Below are positions 8,630 to 16,721 of a stretch of 64,000 nucleotides of DNA, one piece after another. The number at the start of each line of letters is the position of its first letter. The stretch's first letter is position 1. The notes under the pieces were generated by a model. That model saw nothing but the letters and a program-made list of their open reading frames with translations, was not told the DNA's origin and did no database searches. The position numbers and the translations under genes were made by a program. The stretch comes from Bacillota bacterium (GTDB lineage: Bacteria > Bacillota > Clostridia > Christensenellales > SZUA-584): positions 1-64,000 of the forward strand of contig JAEWBO010000043.1 in the NCBI GenBank assembly GCA_023391105.1, given 5' to 3'.

Positions 8630-9972
8630 TGGCATTTCCAAAGAACTTCATTTGGGGCGCCGCCAGCTCTGCCTATCAAACAGAGGGCGCCTTTGACGAA
8701 GACGGCAGAGGCTTAAGCATCTGGGATGATTTCTGCCGTATCAAGGGTGTCATCACCAATAACGAGACAGGCGAAGTCGCCTGTGATACGTATCACCGCT
8801 TCGCGGAAGACATTTCTATCATGAAGCAGCTCAATATTAAAGCGTATCGTTTTTCACTTAGCTGGCCGCGCATACTGCCCGAAGGGCGCGGCGCCGTTAA
8901 CGAGAAAGGACTCGCTTTCTACGACGCGCTTGTCGATATGCTGCTGGAGAACGGCATCGAGCCTATCATCACGCTGTATCACTGGGATACCCCTTCCGCC
9001 ATTCACATGCAAGGCGGCTGGCTGAACCGTGATATTATTTACGCATTTAAAGAATATTCAGAAATTGTAGCGCGCCATTTTGCGGGGCGTGTTAAAACCT
9101 ATATTCCACTTAATGAACAACAGTGTTTTATCAGTCTCGGGCATGAAATCGGCACCCATGCGCCCGGCCTTCGTCTGCCGCTTGAAAGTATATTTACATG
9201 CATACACAACTCGCTGCTAGCACAGGGGCTATCCATAAAAGCACTGCGTGAAAACAGTCCTGATTCCGTCAGAATCGGCTCTGCGTCCACAGGGCGGCTC
9301 TGCTACCCAACGGATGACACACCTGCGCTTTGCGATGCGGCCGAAAAATCCAGCTTCGTCGTATCTGGGAACGAGTGGCTCTTCTCGCACAACCTGTTCC
9401 TCGATCCGCTCATATTAGGCCGCTACCCCGAGTGTGACGTACCCGGATTTCAAGAACTTGCGGCATCGGTTCCCGATGAAGACTGGCAGATCATCAAGCA
9501 GTCCATCGATTTTATCGGCCTCAATATATACAACGGACGGCTCGTCGATGAAAACGGTGATGATATTGAGAAGTATCAAGGGTTCCCCCGTACAGCCATG
9601 AGATGGCCCGTGACGCCCGAGGTGCTGCGTTTCGGCCCTCGCTTCATACACAAGCGATACGGTTTGCCCGTGATGATCACCGAGAACGGCCAATCTTGCA
9701 ATGACCGCATTTTCCTTGACGGCCAGGTGCACGACCCCGAACGCATCGATTTTCTGCACCGCTATTTAATCGAGCTTCGCAAGGCCTGTGACGACGGAAT
9801 ACCAATCATGGGCTACCTGCACTGGAGCTTCACGGACAACTTCGAATGGATGAATGGGTATGACGAGCGCTTCGGCCTTGTTTATATTGATTACCCCACG
9901 CAACGCCGCATCCTAAAGGATTCAGCGCGTTGGATTCGCGAAGTGGCAGCCACCAACGGGATGCATATTTAG
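8629..9972 (+). CDS. GH1 beta-glucosidase / 6-phospho-beta-glucosidase-type
   Basis: Hydrolyses beta-glucosides in the cytoplasm, here probably cello-oligosaccharide ends or aryl glucosides. The 447-residue protein has the GH1 N-terminal signature FIWGAASSAYQTEGAF, the HWD block at residue 119 region, the acid/base glutamate E163 and the nucleophile E352 in MITENG. Oddly, the usual NEP triad reads LNEQQ: Pro is replaced by Gln directly after E163. The start codon overlaps the phosphorylase stop (TGATG), so the two enzymes are coupled and cellobiose has both a phosphorolytic and a hydrolytic route. Confidence 0.9.
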   Translation: MAFPKNFIWGAASSAYQTEGAFDEDGRGLSIWDDFCRIKGVITNNETGEVACDTYHRFAEDISIMKQLNIKAYRFSLSWPRILPEGRGAVNEKGLAFYDALVDMLLENGIEPIITLYHWDTPSAIHMQGGWLNRDIIYAFKEYSEIVARHFAGRVKTYIPLNEQQCFISLGHEIGTHAPGLRLPLESIFTCIHNSLLAQGLSIKALRENSPDSVRIGSASTGRLCYPTDDTPALCDAAEKSSFVVSGNEWLFSHNLFLDPLILGRYPECDVPGFQELAASVPDEDWQIIKQSIDFIGLNIYNGRLVDENGDDIEKYQGFPRTAMRWPVTPEVLRFGPRFIHKRYGLPVMITENGQSCNDRIFLDGQVHDPERIDFLHRYLIELRKACDDGIPIMGYLHWSFTDNFEWMNGYDERFGLVYIDYPTQRRILKDSARWIREVAATNGMHI

Positions 9973-10122
9973 CACCAGCCAGCGAAACACAAGGTTCATT
10001 TCGCTTCTTTCCTTCATAATTTTTTCTACCCTAATTTTATTTTGGCATTGTCTATTGACACATGCCATTATTTTTGTGTTCTTAAACCGGCTCACAAAGA
10101 AAAATCAAATCACGATATATGA

Positions 10123-10154
10123 AAATGCCCGGGAGCTTTAAGCCCCGGGCATTT
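10123..10154 (+). terminator. Intrinsic terminator-like hairpin after GH94-GH1 operon
   Basis: An 11-bp perfect stem (AAATGCCCGGG / CCCGGGCATTT) around a 10-base loop, about 150 bp after the beta-glucosidase stop. The T-run is short, but the stem is strong and A-rich on the 5' side, so it may work in both directions. Confidence 0.7.
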
Positions 10155-10194
10155 AGCTATTCGTAAACTGTCAGCACCGCGATAAACAGAAAAC

Positions 10195-10290
10195 TGCGGT
10201 AGCCCAAATTTTGAACAAGGATCGCAGTGACGGTGGAATGGATCTGTTACAGATCCTTCGTCGCTTCGCTCTGCTCAGGGTGACTTAATG
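10195..10290. repeat. Dispersed intergenic repeat with palindrome
   Basis: Contains GGATCTGTTACAGATCC (10240-10256), a palindrome with 7-bp arms, followed by ...CTTCGTCGCTTCGCTCTGCTCAGGG... text of the same style as the dispersed elements at 15375-15430, 36395-36450 and 47400-47450. No gene is visible between 9973 and 10347 apart from this and the terminator. Confidence 0.5.
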
Positions 10291-10347
10291 AGCGGCTCAA
10301 GCAATGACACAAGCCAACATTTTGACAATACCCATGTCTTTAACCGT

Positions 10348-10788
10348 TTATTGCACCGGCGGCTGCGGCAATGGCGGAACTGGCTGTTTCTCCTTCATGA
10401 GCGCGAATATGCCTCCCAGTGTACACAACACCATTGTGAGCCAGTTTCCGGAAAGAAGAAGACTGATACCCGCCGAGACGATCATCAGCACCCCTGCCGT
10501 CACATTCTTCTTGTCTACCATTAAACCGCCGACCAAGCCCAATACGCCGCCCACCGCATTGAATACGCCAATGACAATCAGCATAACGCCCAAGATGCTC
10601 GTCGTCCAGTTCATTATCATATTGGATGCAAAGCCCATGTCCATATCCATGTACATGCTGTCAATCAAGTCCGTGATAAAGCCAGTGTCTGTGCTCATAA
10701 ACACGATGCCGCCGATGATGTAAAGCAATGTGGCAAGCAGCGACAACGCGCCGCCCACAATACCAAGTACCTTACCTGCCTTTCTCAT
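10348..10788 (-). CDS. Small integral membrane protein with proline-rich tail
   Basis: Function unknown. From ATG at 10788 (GGAGGG upstream) the product is 146 residues with about four hydrophobic segments rich in Gly/Val/Leu, a Met-rich loop around residues 35-55 (MYMDMDMGFASNM) and a short cytoplasmic tail ending PVPPLPQPPVQ. The pattern resembles DUF4064-type membrane proteins, which I cannot confirm. It stands alone on the minus strand between the glucosidase and flavoprotein units. Confidence 0.75.
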   Translation of the reverse strand: MRKAGKVLGIVGGALSLLATLLYIIGGIVFMSTDTGFITDLIDSMYMDMDMGFASNMIMNWTTSILGVMLIVIGVFNAVGGVLGLVGGLMVDKKNVTAGVLMIVSAGISLLLSGNWLTMVLCTLGGIFALMKEKQPVPPLPQPPVQ

Positions 10789-10942
10789 ATTAACCCTCCC
10801 CTGCCCATTTAGGGCTTGTATAATTGATGATAACATCAACATTATACAGTATATGGTGCCATTACTCAAGACAGAACAGTTGTGACGGCAATAGCAGTAA
10901 TACGGCAGGGCTTTCGTCTGTTAATTCGATAATGACTGATTT

Positions 10943-11755
10943 TCACATCTGCTTCGTGGCTGGCTGGATATCTGTCTGCTTGTCGTCTTTAACAATGACT
11001 CTCATGCCCAACCGGATCACAGCTGCAAGCAGCTTTCCCACAAGGCGGCGCACCGCATGAGTGCCTATGGGATAAAAGTAACCATCCGCTTTCTTGAAAT
11101 ACGCATAGTCCGCGGGACAGGCCTCCTTGTAAGACTCCAACGCGCTCATGGTCTTAAACGCGCCAAAGTATGCGAAATCCGCCAGACCCGGAAGCCTGCG
11201 CTTATCATTGGTCATTGCATGATAAAACGCCTTTGTGTTTTTGCGTATCTGCTTGGACGCCTTTTTTTCGAGTATCGGCATACGGATGGGCGGCATGGAC
11301 ACACCGAGCCTAAGTGATTTCTTCGCGCCTGCCGACAGCAGGGCGAGCTGAGCCAGCGCCTGCTTCATGCCTATTACGCCACCGACCGTGGACACAGCAA
11401 GAAACACCTTGTCGAAAAAGCAGGGTCGGTGCAGCGTATACGCAAATCTGTCAATAAAGTTCTTCATGATCGCAGGTACGCCCATCGCATAGGTGGGCGC
11501 GGCAATGACGATGCCGTCCGCCTCCATTATCTTTGAATAGATCATGTCGCGGTCGTCCTTTAACGGACATTTGTCTTCGCCCTTTGCAAAGCATGTAAAG
11601 CAACCCTTGCACATCTCTAAGCGGCAGTCTGCTAAGAACAGATACTCAAAATTAAGGCCTTCATCCATGTTCACCAGAATGTTCTTTACACGCTCCACCG
11701 CGTTATATGTATTGCCCTTCTTTCGCGGGCTGCCCATAATCGCCAGTACTTTCAT
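10943..11755 (-). CDS. Iron-sulfur flavoprotein-like NAD(P)H-dependent reductase
   Basis: Flavodoxin-fold redox protein of 270 residues. The N-terminus MKVLAIMGSPRKKGNT is the FMN-phosphate-binding loop of the NADPH-dependent FMN reductase family. Four cysteines, C49-x2-C52-x2-C55-x7-C63, form the compact cluster motif known from iron-sulfur flavoproteins, so a 4Fe-4S cluster next to FMN is likely. PTYAMGVPAIMKNFIDR is the usual second flavin contact. The C-terminal 80 residues are an extension of unclear role. The gene starts three bases after the TetR gene stop, so both are one transcript and the regulator probably controls it. Confidence 0.85.
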   Translation of the reverse strand: MKVLAIMGSPRKKGNTYNAVERVKNILVNMDEGLNFEYLFLADCRLEMCKGCFTCFAKGEDKCPLKDDRDMIYSKIMEADGIVIAAPTYAMGVPAIMKNFIDRFAYTLHRPCFFDKVFLAVSTVGGVIGMKQALAQLALLSAGAKKSLRLGVSMPPIRMPILEKKASKQIRKNTKAFYHAMTNDKRRLPGLADFAYFGAFKTMSALESYKEACPADYAYFKKADGYFYPIGTHAVRRLVGKLLAAVIRLGMRVIVKDDKQTDIQPATKQM

Positions 11756-11758
11756 GAT

Positions 11759-12358
11759 TTATTCTCCTTGTTTCAAAATATATCGGGCAAAGTAGTCGTT
11801 GTGCTGTTTCATTTTTTTATCAATCACTTCAAGGCTCGGGCTGTCGTGCAGAAAATTCTGTTCATAATACAGATACACGATATACGCGTTGTACTCCTCA
11901 GCAAGCACACGCGTATCCATATCACGAATAAGCCCTTTTTCCGCCATAACATCAAAAACATGCTTTGTGGTCTGGGCAGGATTATCAATCAGCACTTGTA
12001 CAAAGGAATCACGCACAGACCGGTTGTATTGCTGCTCCCTCGTAATGATTTTCGCCATCTTTAGCACAACGGGCTCCCACATCACCTGCTTAAACCGCTC
12101 AAACGCGAGCTCAAAGTATTGGCTGGGCGATTCTATCTCCGGCATCTGCACATCCGTCTGTGTGAGCTTTTCACTGAAAAGCGCAAATATGCTGTTCAGA
12201 ATATCTTCCTTGCTCTCATAATGCTTGTAAAGCGAGCTCGCCTTGATACCCACCTCGTTAGCGATCTGGCGCATCGACACTTCCTTGAACCCATATTGCG
12301 CAATCAGATCGATGGACACAGAGAGTATCCTTTGTTTGGTCGTCACTTCGGCTTGCAT
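11759..12358 (-). CDS. TetR-family transcriptional regulator
   Basis: A 199-residue regulator with an N-terminal TetR helix-turn-helix: TKQRILSVSIDLIAQYGFKEVSMRQIANEVGIKASSLYKHYESKEDIL. The C-terminal ligand domain is unassigned. It is first in a two-gene unit with the iron-sulfur flavoprotein. Upstream (12379-12415) the text GCTAACGCTTGTTATCCTCATTATAGGCTAACACTTGTTATCC contains a direct repeat GCTAACnCTTGTTATCC (12373-12389 and 12398-12414), likely its own operator pair. Confidence 0.9.
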   Translation of the reverse strand: MQAEVTTKQRILSVSIDLIAQYGFKEVSMRQIANEVGIKASSLYKHYESKEDILNSIFALFSEKLTQTDVQMPEIESPSQYFELAFERFKQVMWEPVVLKMAKIITREQQYNRSVRDSFVQVLIDNPAQTTKHVFDVMAEKGLIRDMDTRVLAEEYNAYIVYLYYEQNFLHDSPSLEVIDKKMKQHNDYFARYILKQGE

Positions 12359-12372
12359 AATCTCTCCTTTGG

Positions 12373-12414
12373 CTAACGCTTGTTATCCTCATTATAGGCT
12401 AACACTTGTTATCC
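12373..12414. promoter_or_regulatory. Direct-repeat operator candidate upstream of TetR gene
   Basis: Two copies of GCTAAC(G/A)CTTGTTATCC, 25 bp apart centre to centre, just before the TetR start. GATAACAAG...GTTAGC is the minus-strand reading. Repeats of this kind next to a TetR gene usually mark autoregulation; this is inference from position. Confidence 0.5.
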
Positions 12415-12469
12415 GTCAATCCTCTGTAATACGATAACGTAAAAATAAAATTTTATCGATATATTTTTA

Positions 12470-12498
12470 TTGACATACTTTTCACAATCTCGTATAAT
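12470..12498 (+). promoter_or_regulatory. Sigma-A promoter of adhE
   Basis: Consensus -35 TTGACA (12470-12475), 17-base spacer and consensus -10 TATAAT (12493-12498). It is one of the best promoter matches in the window. A TTCACAA half site in the spacer (12480-12486) and a full Rex-type box just downstream suggest tight redox control. Confidence 0.88.
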
Positions 12499-12502
12499 CT
12501 AA

Positions 12503-12520
12503 TTGTGAAATGATTCACAA
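12503..12520. promoter_or_regulatory. Rex-type operator of adhE
   Basis: TTGTGAAATGATTCACAA, a perfect 7-bp-arm palindrome matching the known Rex consensus TTGTGAAatnATTCACAA. It begins four bases after the -10 element, covering the expected transcription start. Rex releases DNA at high NADH/NAD+, which would switch adhE on when reducing power accumulates. Confidence 0.88.
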
Positions 12521-12603
12521 CCAAGAGCGTATAACCGCTTTCAATTATGGAAACTTAAGCCCTAAAGGGTTTAAATAAAATTTATAACAAGGAGAATAAA
12601 GCG

Positions 12604-15198
12604 ATGGCAACAGAAAAAAAAGCGCAGGATTTAAATGCCGTCATTGACGGTCTGGTGAAAAATGCGAACGACGCTTTGAAAGCCTATATGGCGATGGATC
12701 AGAAGCAGATAGACGGCATGGTCCACGCCATGACGCTGGCCGGGCTGGATAACCACATGCGTCTTGCCAAGATGGCCGTAGAAGAAACCGGCCGCGGTGT
12801 CTTCGAAGACAAAGTCATCAAAAATATATTCGCGACCGAATACATCTGGCACAGCATCAAAGATCAGAAAACCGTGGGCATCGTGGACGAAAGCGAACTG
12901 GAAGGATACGTCGAGGTCGCGGAGCCCGTTGGCATTATCGCAGGCGTGACGCCCGTCACCAACCCGACCTCCACGACGATGTTCAAGGCGCTGATTGCAG
13001 CGAAAACACGTAACCCGATCATATTCGCGTTCCACCCTTCCGCGCAAAAGTGCTCGGTGGAATCCGCAAAGGTGCTGCGCGATGCGGCCATCAAATACGG
13101 CGGCCCCGAAAACCTCATTCAGTGGATCGAAACGCCATCCATCGAAGCAACAAGCGCGCTGATGAACCACCCCAACGTATCTTTGATACTCGCCACGGGC
13201 GGCTCCGGCATGGTGAGAAGCGCGTACAGCGCAGGCAAACCGGCGCTCGGCGTGGGTCCTGGCAACGTACCCTGCTACATTCACAAGGATGTGGATATCG
13301 AGCGCGCCTGCACCGACCTCATCATTTCCAAGACGTTTGATAACGGTATGATCTGCGCTTCCGAGCAGGCCGCGATCGTGCATAAGGACATCGCCCCCGC
13401 GTTTGAAGCCACGATGAAACGCCTTGGCTGCGTGTTTCTTAATGATGAGGACACCACGAAGCTGACAAATTACGTAATCAACACGGCGAAGATGGCTGTC
13501 AACCCCGAGGTTGTGGGCAAAACGGCCGCATGGATTGCCGAAAAAGCGGGCATCAAGGTGCCAGCCGATGTCAAGATTTTGCTTGCGAAGCTGCCAAAGC
13601 CGGATGTCGCTTATCCGCTATCGCTTGAAAAGCTCTCCCCCGTGCTTGCTTACTTTGTTGCGAAGGATGAAAAGCAGGGCTTTGAGTTTGCCAACAAGAT
13701 GCTCGAGCTGGGCGGCCTCGGCCACAGCGCTGTGATTCACGCGAATGACGAGGCACTGACAGTCGCGTTCGGCGAAGCCATGAAGGTGGGCCGCGTCATC
13801 GTCAACACGCCGTCCTCGCAGGGCGCGATCGGCGACATATACAACACGAACACCCCGTCGCTGACGCTCGGGTGCGGATCGTTCGGCCGTAATTCGACCA
13901 CGTCCAATATCTCGTCCATCAATCTGCTGAATAAGAAGCGCATCGCGCAGAGGAGGGTGAATATGCAGTGGTTTAAGATTCCGCCGAAGATCTACTTTGA
14001 GAACAATTCCGTGCAGTATCTGGCTTCAATGCCGAACATCAGCCGCGCGTTTATCGTGACAGACCCAATGATGGTGGAGCTCGGCTACATCGACAAGGTG
14101 CTGCATTACCTGAGAAAACGCGATAAGTATTGCCACAGCGAAATATTCGCTGACGTGGAGCCCGACCCGTCTGTCGATACCATCATGCGCGGCGTAGACG
14201 CCATGAACAAGTTCAATCCGGATGTCATTATCGCACTGGGCGGCGGCAGCGCCATCGACGCGGCCAAGGGCATGTGGCTGTTCTTCGAGCATCCCGAAAC
14301 GGACTTCGAAGGCCTGCGGCTCAAGTTCTTAGACATCCGCAAGCGCGCGTTCCTTTTCCCGAACCTTGGCAAAAAAGCGCAGCTCGTCGCGATACCTACC
14401 ACATCGGGTACAGGTTCTGAGGTAACGTCGTTCTCGGTCATCACCGACAAAAAGAACGGCAACGTCAAGTACCCGCTGGCGGACTACGAGCTCACGCCAG
14501 ATGTGGCGATCATCGATCCGCAGTTTGTGCGTACGATGCCCAAAGCCATCACGGCGGACACCAGCATGGACGTGCTGACCCACGCGATCGAAGCGTATGT
14601 GTCTATACTCGCTTCGGATTACACCAACGGCCTTGCAATCAAAGCGATCGAGCTTGTGTTCAAATATCTGCGCCGCTCCTACAACGATCCCGAAGACGCG
14701 GTGGCGCGTGAGAAGATGCACAACGCATCGTGCATCGCAGGTATGGCGTTCACCAACGCGTTCCTGGGTATCAACCACTCGCTGGCACACAAGCTGGGCG
14801 GCGAATACCATATCCCGCACGGCCGCGCCAACGCAATACTGCTGCCCCACGTGATCGAATACAACGCGCAGACGCCCACGAAGTTTGCGATATTCCCCAA
14901 ATACGGCAAGTTCGTCGCAGACGAGCGCTACGCGCAGATTTCCCGGTATTTGGGCTTCGGCGGCACGACCAAGGAAGAGCAGATCGCGAATCTTGTCAAA
15001 GAAGTCAGACAGCTCATGAAGGATCTTGACAGACCGATGTCGATTGCCGAGTGCGGTGTGGACGAGAAGGAATTCCTGGCCAAGCTCGAAGGGCTCTCGG
15101 AGCGTGCGTTCGAGGATCAGTGCACAACGGCGAATCCACGTTATCCGCTTGTCACTGAGCTTGCGGACATATACAAAAAAGCGTACTACGGAAAATAG
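12604..15198 (+). CDS. adhE: Bifunctional aldehyde-alcohol dehydrogenase
   Basis: Converts acetyl-CoA to acetaldehyde and then ethanol, regenerating two NAD+. The 864-residue protein has an N-terminal CoA-acylating aldehyde dehydrogenase domain (about 1-440) with the catalytic cysteine C251 in NGMICASEQ, and a C-terminal iron-dependent alcohol dehydrogenase domain (about 455-860) with GGGSAIDAAKGMW and the metal-binding stretch around H725 and H729 (GINHSLAHKLGG...H). Length is normal for AdhE, which assembles into spirosomes. AAGGAG precedes the ATG and the gene stands alone between its promoter and a terminator. Confidence 0.97.
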   Translation: MATEKKAQDLNAVIDGLVKNANDALKAYMAMDQKQIDGMVHAMTLAGLDNHMRLAKMAVEETGRGVFEDKVIKNIFATEYIWHSIKDQKTVGIVDESELEGYVEVAEPVGIIAGVTPVTNPTSTTMFKALIAAKTRNPIIFAFHPSAQKCSVESAKVLRDAAIKYGGPENLIQWIETPSIEATSALMNHPNVSLILATGGSGMVRSAYSAGKPALGVGPGNVPCYIHKDVDIERACTDLIISKTFDNGMICASEQAAIVHKDIAPAFEATMKRLGCVFLNDEDTTKLTNYVINTAKMAVNPEVVGKTAAWIAEKAGIKVPADVKILLAKLPKPDVAYPLSLEKLSPVLAYFVAKDEKQGFEFANKMLELGGLGHSAVIHANDEALTVAFGEAMKVGRVIVNTPSSQGAIGDIYNTNTPSLTLGCGSFGRNSTTSNISSINLLNKKRIAQRRVNMQWFKIPPKIYFENNSVQYLASMPNISRAFIVTDPMMVELGYIDKVLHYLRKRDKYCHSEIFADVEPDPSVDTIMRGVDAMNKFNPDVIIALGGGSAIDAAKGMWLFFEHPETDFEGLRLKFLDIRKRAFLFPNLGKKAQLVAIPTTSGTGSEVTSFSVITDKKNGNVKYPLADYELTPDVAIIDPQFVRTMPKAITADTSMDVLTHAIEAYVSILASDYTNGLAIKAIELVFKYLRRSYNDPEDAVAREKMHNASCIAGMAFTNAFLGINHSLAHKLGGEYHIPHGRANAILLPHVIEYNAQTPTKFAIFPKYGKFVADERYAQISRYLGFGGTTKEEQIANLVKEVRQLMKDLDRPMSIAECGVDEKEFLAKLEGLSERAFEDQCTTANPRYPLVTELADIYKKAYYGK

Positions 15199-15217
15199 AA
15201 TACAACTCCAGACAAAG

Positions 15218-15248
15218 AGAAGCAGCCTGTCATGCGGGCTGCTTCTTT
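15218..15248 (+). terminator. Intrinsic terminator of adhE
   Basis: AGAAGCAGCC / GGCTGCTTCT stem (10 bp) with a 9-base loop followed by TT, 20 bp after the adhE stop. Confidence 0.85.
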
Positions 15249-15273
15249 ATATTCAGCTTAACCCTGCGCTTCG

Positions 15274-15440
15274 TAGGGAACGGGCGCTTGTGCCCCGAAT
15301 GGGGTACAAGCGTTCCACAGCAAAAGACAGCCGTGGTTTTATCAGACTCTTCATCCACTTTGTGAATTTAGAGTGACAGCCGCAGCTCCGTGCTCTCCGC
15401 TTATGTCATGCTGAACCGAAGGTGAAGTAACTGTATGCTT
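15274..15440. repeat. Dispersed repeat cluster between adhE and TetR gene
   Basis: First part (15275-15318) is a long imperfect hairpin: GTAGGGAACGGGCGCTTGTGCCCC, loop GAAT, GGGGTACAAGCGTTCC. It is of the same style as the GGGGCACACG...CCCCTACG text at 47271-47330. Second part (about 15397-15432) reads GTCATGCTGAACCGAAGGTGAAG, a variant of the element found at 36395 and 28380. No coding sequence is visible. Confidence 0.5.
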
Positions 15441-15481
15441 TATTCTCTTTATGACAGTTGACATTATCACAATTTATGTTA

Positions 15482-15500
15482 TTATTAACATTGTTAATAA
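15482..15500. promoter_or_regulatory. 19-bp palindromic operator before TetR-flavodoxin pair
   Basis: TTATTAACATTGTTAATAA: perfect 9-bp arms around a central T, 50 bp before the TetR gene. A second inverted repeat GTTCA-6-TGAAC lies at 15512-15527. Both are candidate binding sites of the adjacent TetR protein. Confidence 0.7.
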
Positions 15501-15550
15501 TTATTATATCTGTTCACATTTTTGAACTATGTTAATGCACAGGGGACATC

Positions 15551-16171
15551 ATGGCAAACAAGAAAACAAAAAAAGACGATAACCGACAGCTGAAAAGAGA
15601 CCGCATCAGAGAGTATTTTTTGAGTGCGGCAAAAGAAATCATCATTCAAGATGGTGTGGAAAGCATCACGGTAAGAGGTGTCGCAGATCGTGCGGGCTAT
15701 TCGTACGCCACGCTGTACAACTATTTCGAAGATTTGAACAGCCTGCTCTGGCATACGAAGCTGAGTCTGATTAATGATGTGTTTGCTTGGATGAATGAAG
15801 CCGTCGCCGATGTTCCCAAAGATATCACCGGATTAAAAAAAACGTACGAAATATATATGTCCTATTACTTCGATCATCCAAATGCATTTAAATTCTTATA
15901 TAATCATAGGGTTTACGCCCCCGCCACGCAAAGCAGACCCCACGAGGTTGATTTTGACAAAACCATGCGCGAAACCTTTAAGAGCCTTGTTCTCGCCTGC
16001 AAGCTGCGTGAAGAGGATGTGCCTCTGGCTTACAGGCTTTTTGTCTATGTGGTACATGGTTTGTTGACGCTCCATTTTTCCGGCAATACAAATTCGTCTC
16101 TCGAAATGGCCGTCGGCGAAATGAGTATGGTGATAGATTTTATATTTAGCAGAAAGGCAGAAGAAAAATGA
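15551..16171 (+). CDS. TetR-family transcriptional regulator
   Basis: A 206-residue regulator starting with a very basic stretch (MANKKTKKDDNRQLKRDRIR) and a TetR helix-turn-helix around residues 25-65: AAKEIIIQDGVESITVRGVADRAGYSYATLYNYFEDLNSLLW. The rest is an unassigned effector domain. Its stop overlaps the ATG of the flavodoxin gene by four bases, so the two are co-translated, mirroring the TetR-flavoprotein pair on the other side of adhE. Confidence 0.9.
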   Translation: MANKKTKKDDNRQLKRDRIREYFLSAAKEIIIQDGVESITVRGVADRAGYSYATLYNYFEDLNSLLWHTKLSLINDVFAWMNEAVADVPKDITGLKKTYEIYMSYYFDHPNAFKFLYNHRVYAPATQSRPHEVDFDKTMRETFKSLVLACKLREEDVPLAYRLFVYVVHGLLTLHFSGNTNSSLEMAVGEMSMVIDFIFSRKAEEK

Positions 16172-16632
16172 AAGTAGGAATTATTGTTCACTCCCACACA
16201 GGCAACACGCTCAGCGTGGCAGAAAAACTCAAAGACGCGATTGCCGTAAAAGGCCATACGGTTACACTTGAGAGGGTTAACGCTGTCAACGAAGACCCTT
16301 CGGCCCAAGGCCCCGTTGAACTCAAAGACATCCCCGAAGCCGGCAGCTATGATGCACTAATTTTCGGCGCGCCAGTGAGAGCCTTCTCGCTGACACCGAC
16401 AATGAAGGCCTATCTGGCACAGATATCCACGCTTCAAGGCAAGAAAGTGGGTTGCTTTACGACTCAACAGTTTCCTTTTGCATGGCTTGGCGGCAATAAT
16501 GTGATTGGCCAGATGAAAAAAGCCTGCCAATCCAAAGGCGCTGTCCCCTTCAGCACAGGCGTTATCAACTGGGGTTCGAAAAAGCGCGAAGAGAAAATTG
16601 CTGATGTTCTTAATAAGCTGAGCAACCTATAA
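16168..16632 (+). CDS. Flavodoxin-family protein
   Basis: A 154-residue flavodoxin-fold protein. MKVGIIVHSHTGNTLSVAEKL is the phosphate-binding loop for FMN, and FGAPVRAFSLTPTMKAYL follows the second flavin contact pattern. It lacks cluster cysteines and likely acts as a small electron carrier or quinone/flavin reductase. It is translationally coupled to the TetR regulator upstream, which suggests stress- or substrate-induced expression. Substrate or partner cannot be told from sequence. Confidence 0.87.
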   Translation: MKVGIIVHSHTGNTLSVAEKLKDAIAVKGHTVTLERVNAVNEDPSAQGPVELKDIPEAGSYDALIFGAPVRAFSLTPTMKAYLAQISTLQGKKVGCFTTQQFPFAWLGGNNVIGQMKKACQSKGAVPFSTGVINWGSKKREEKIADVLNKLSNL

Positions 16633-16721
16633 GGAGTACTCAAAGCCATCAGCTATCCCTATGATTGATGCTTACAGGGTACGGCAAGAAGACGGCTCTT
16701 GGCCGCCTCCTTGCCTCTATG

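Noticed and set aside
16633..16721. Possible terminator between flavodoxin and desulfurase genes
   Set aside because: GC-rich short complementarity without a T-run on either strand; not convincing.
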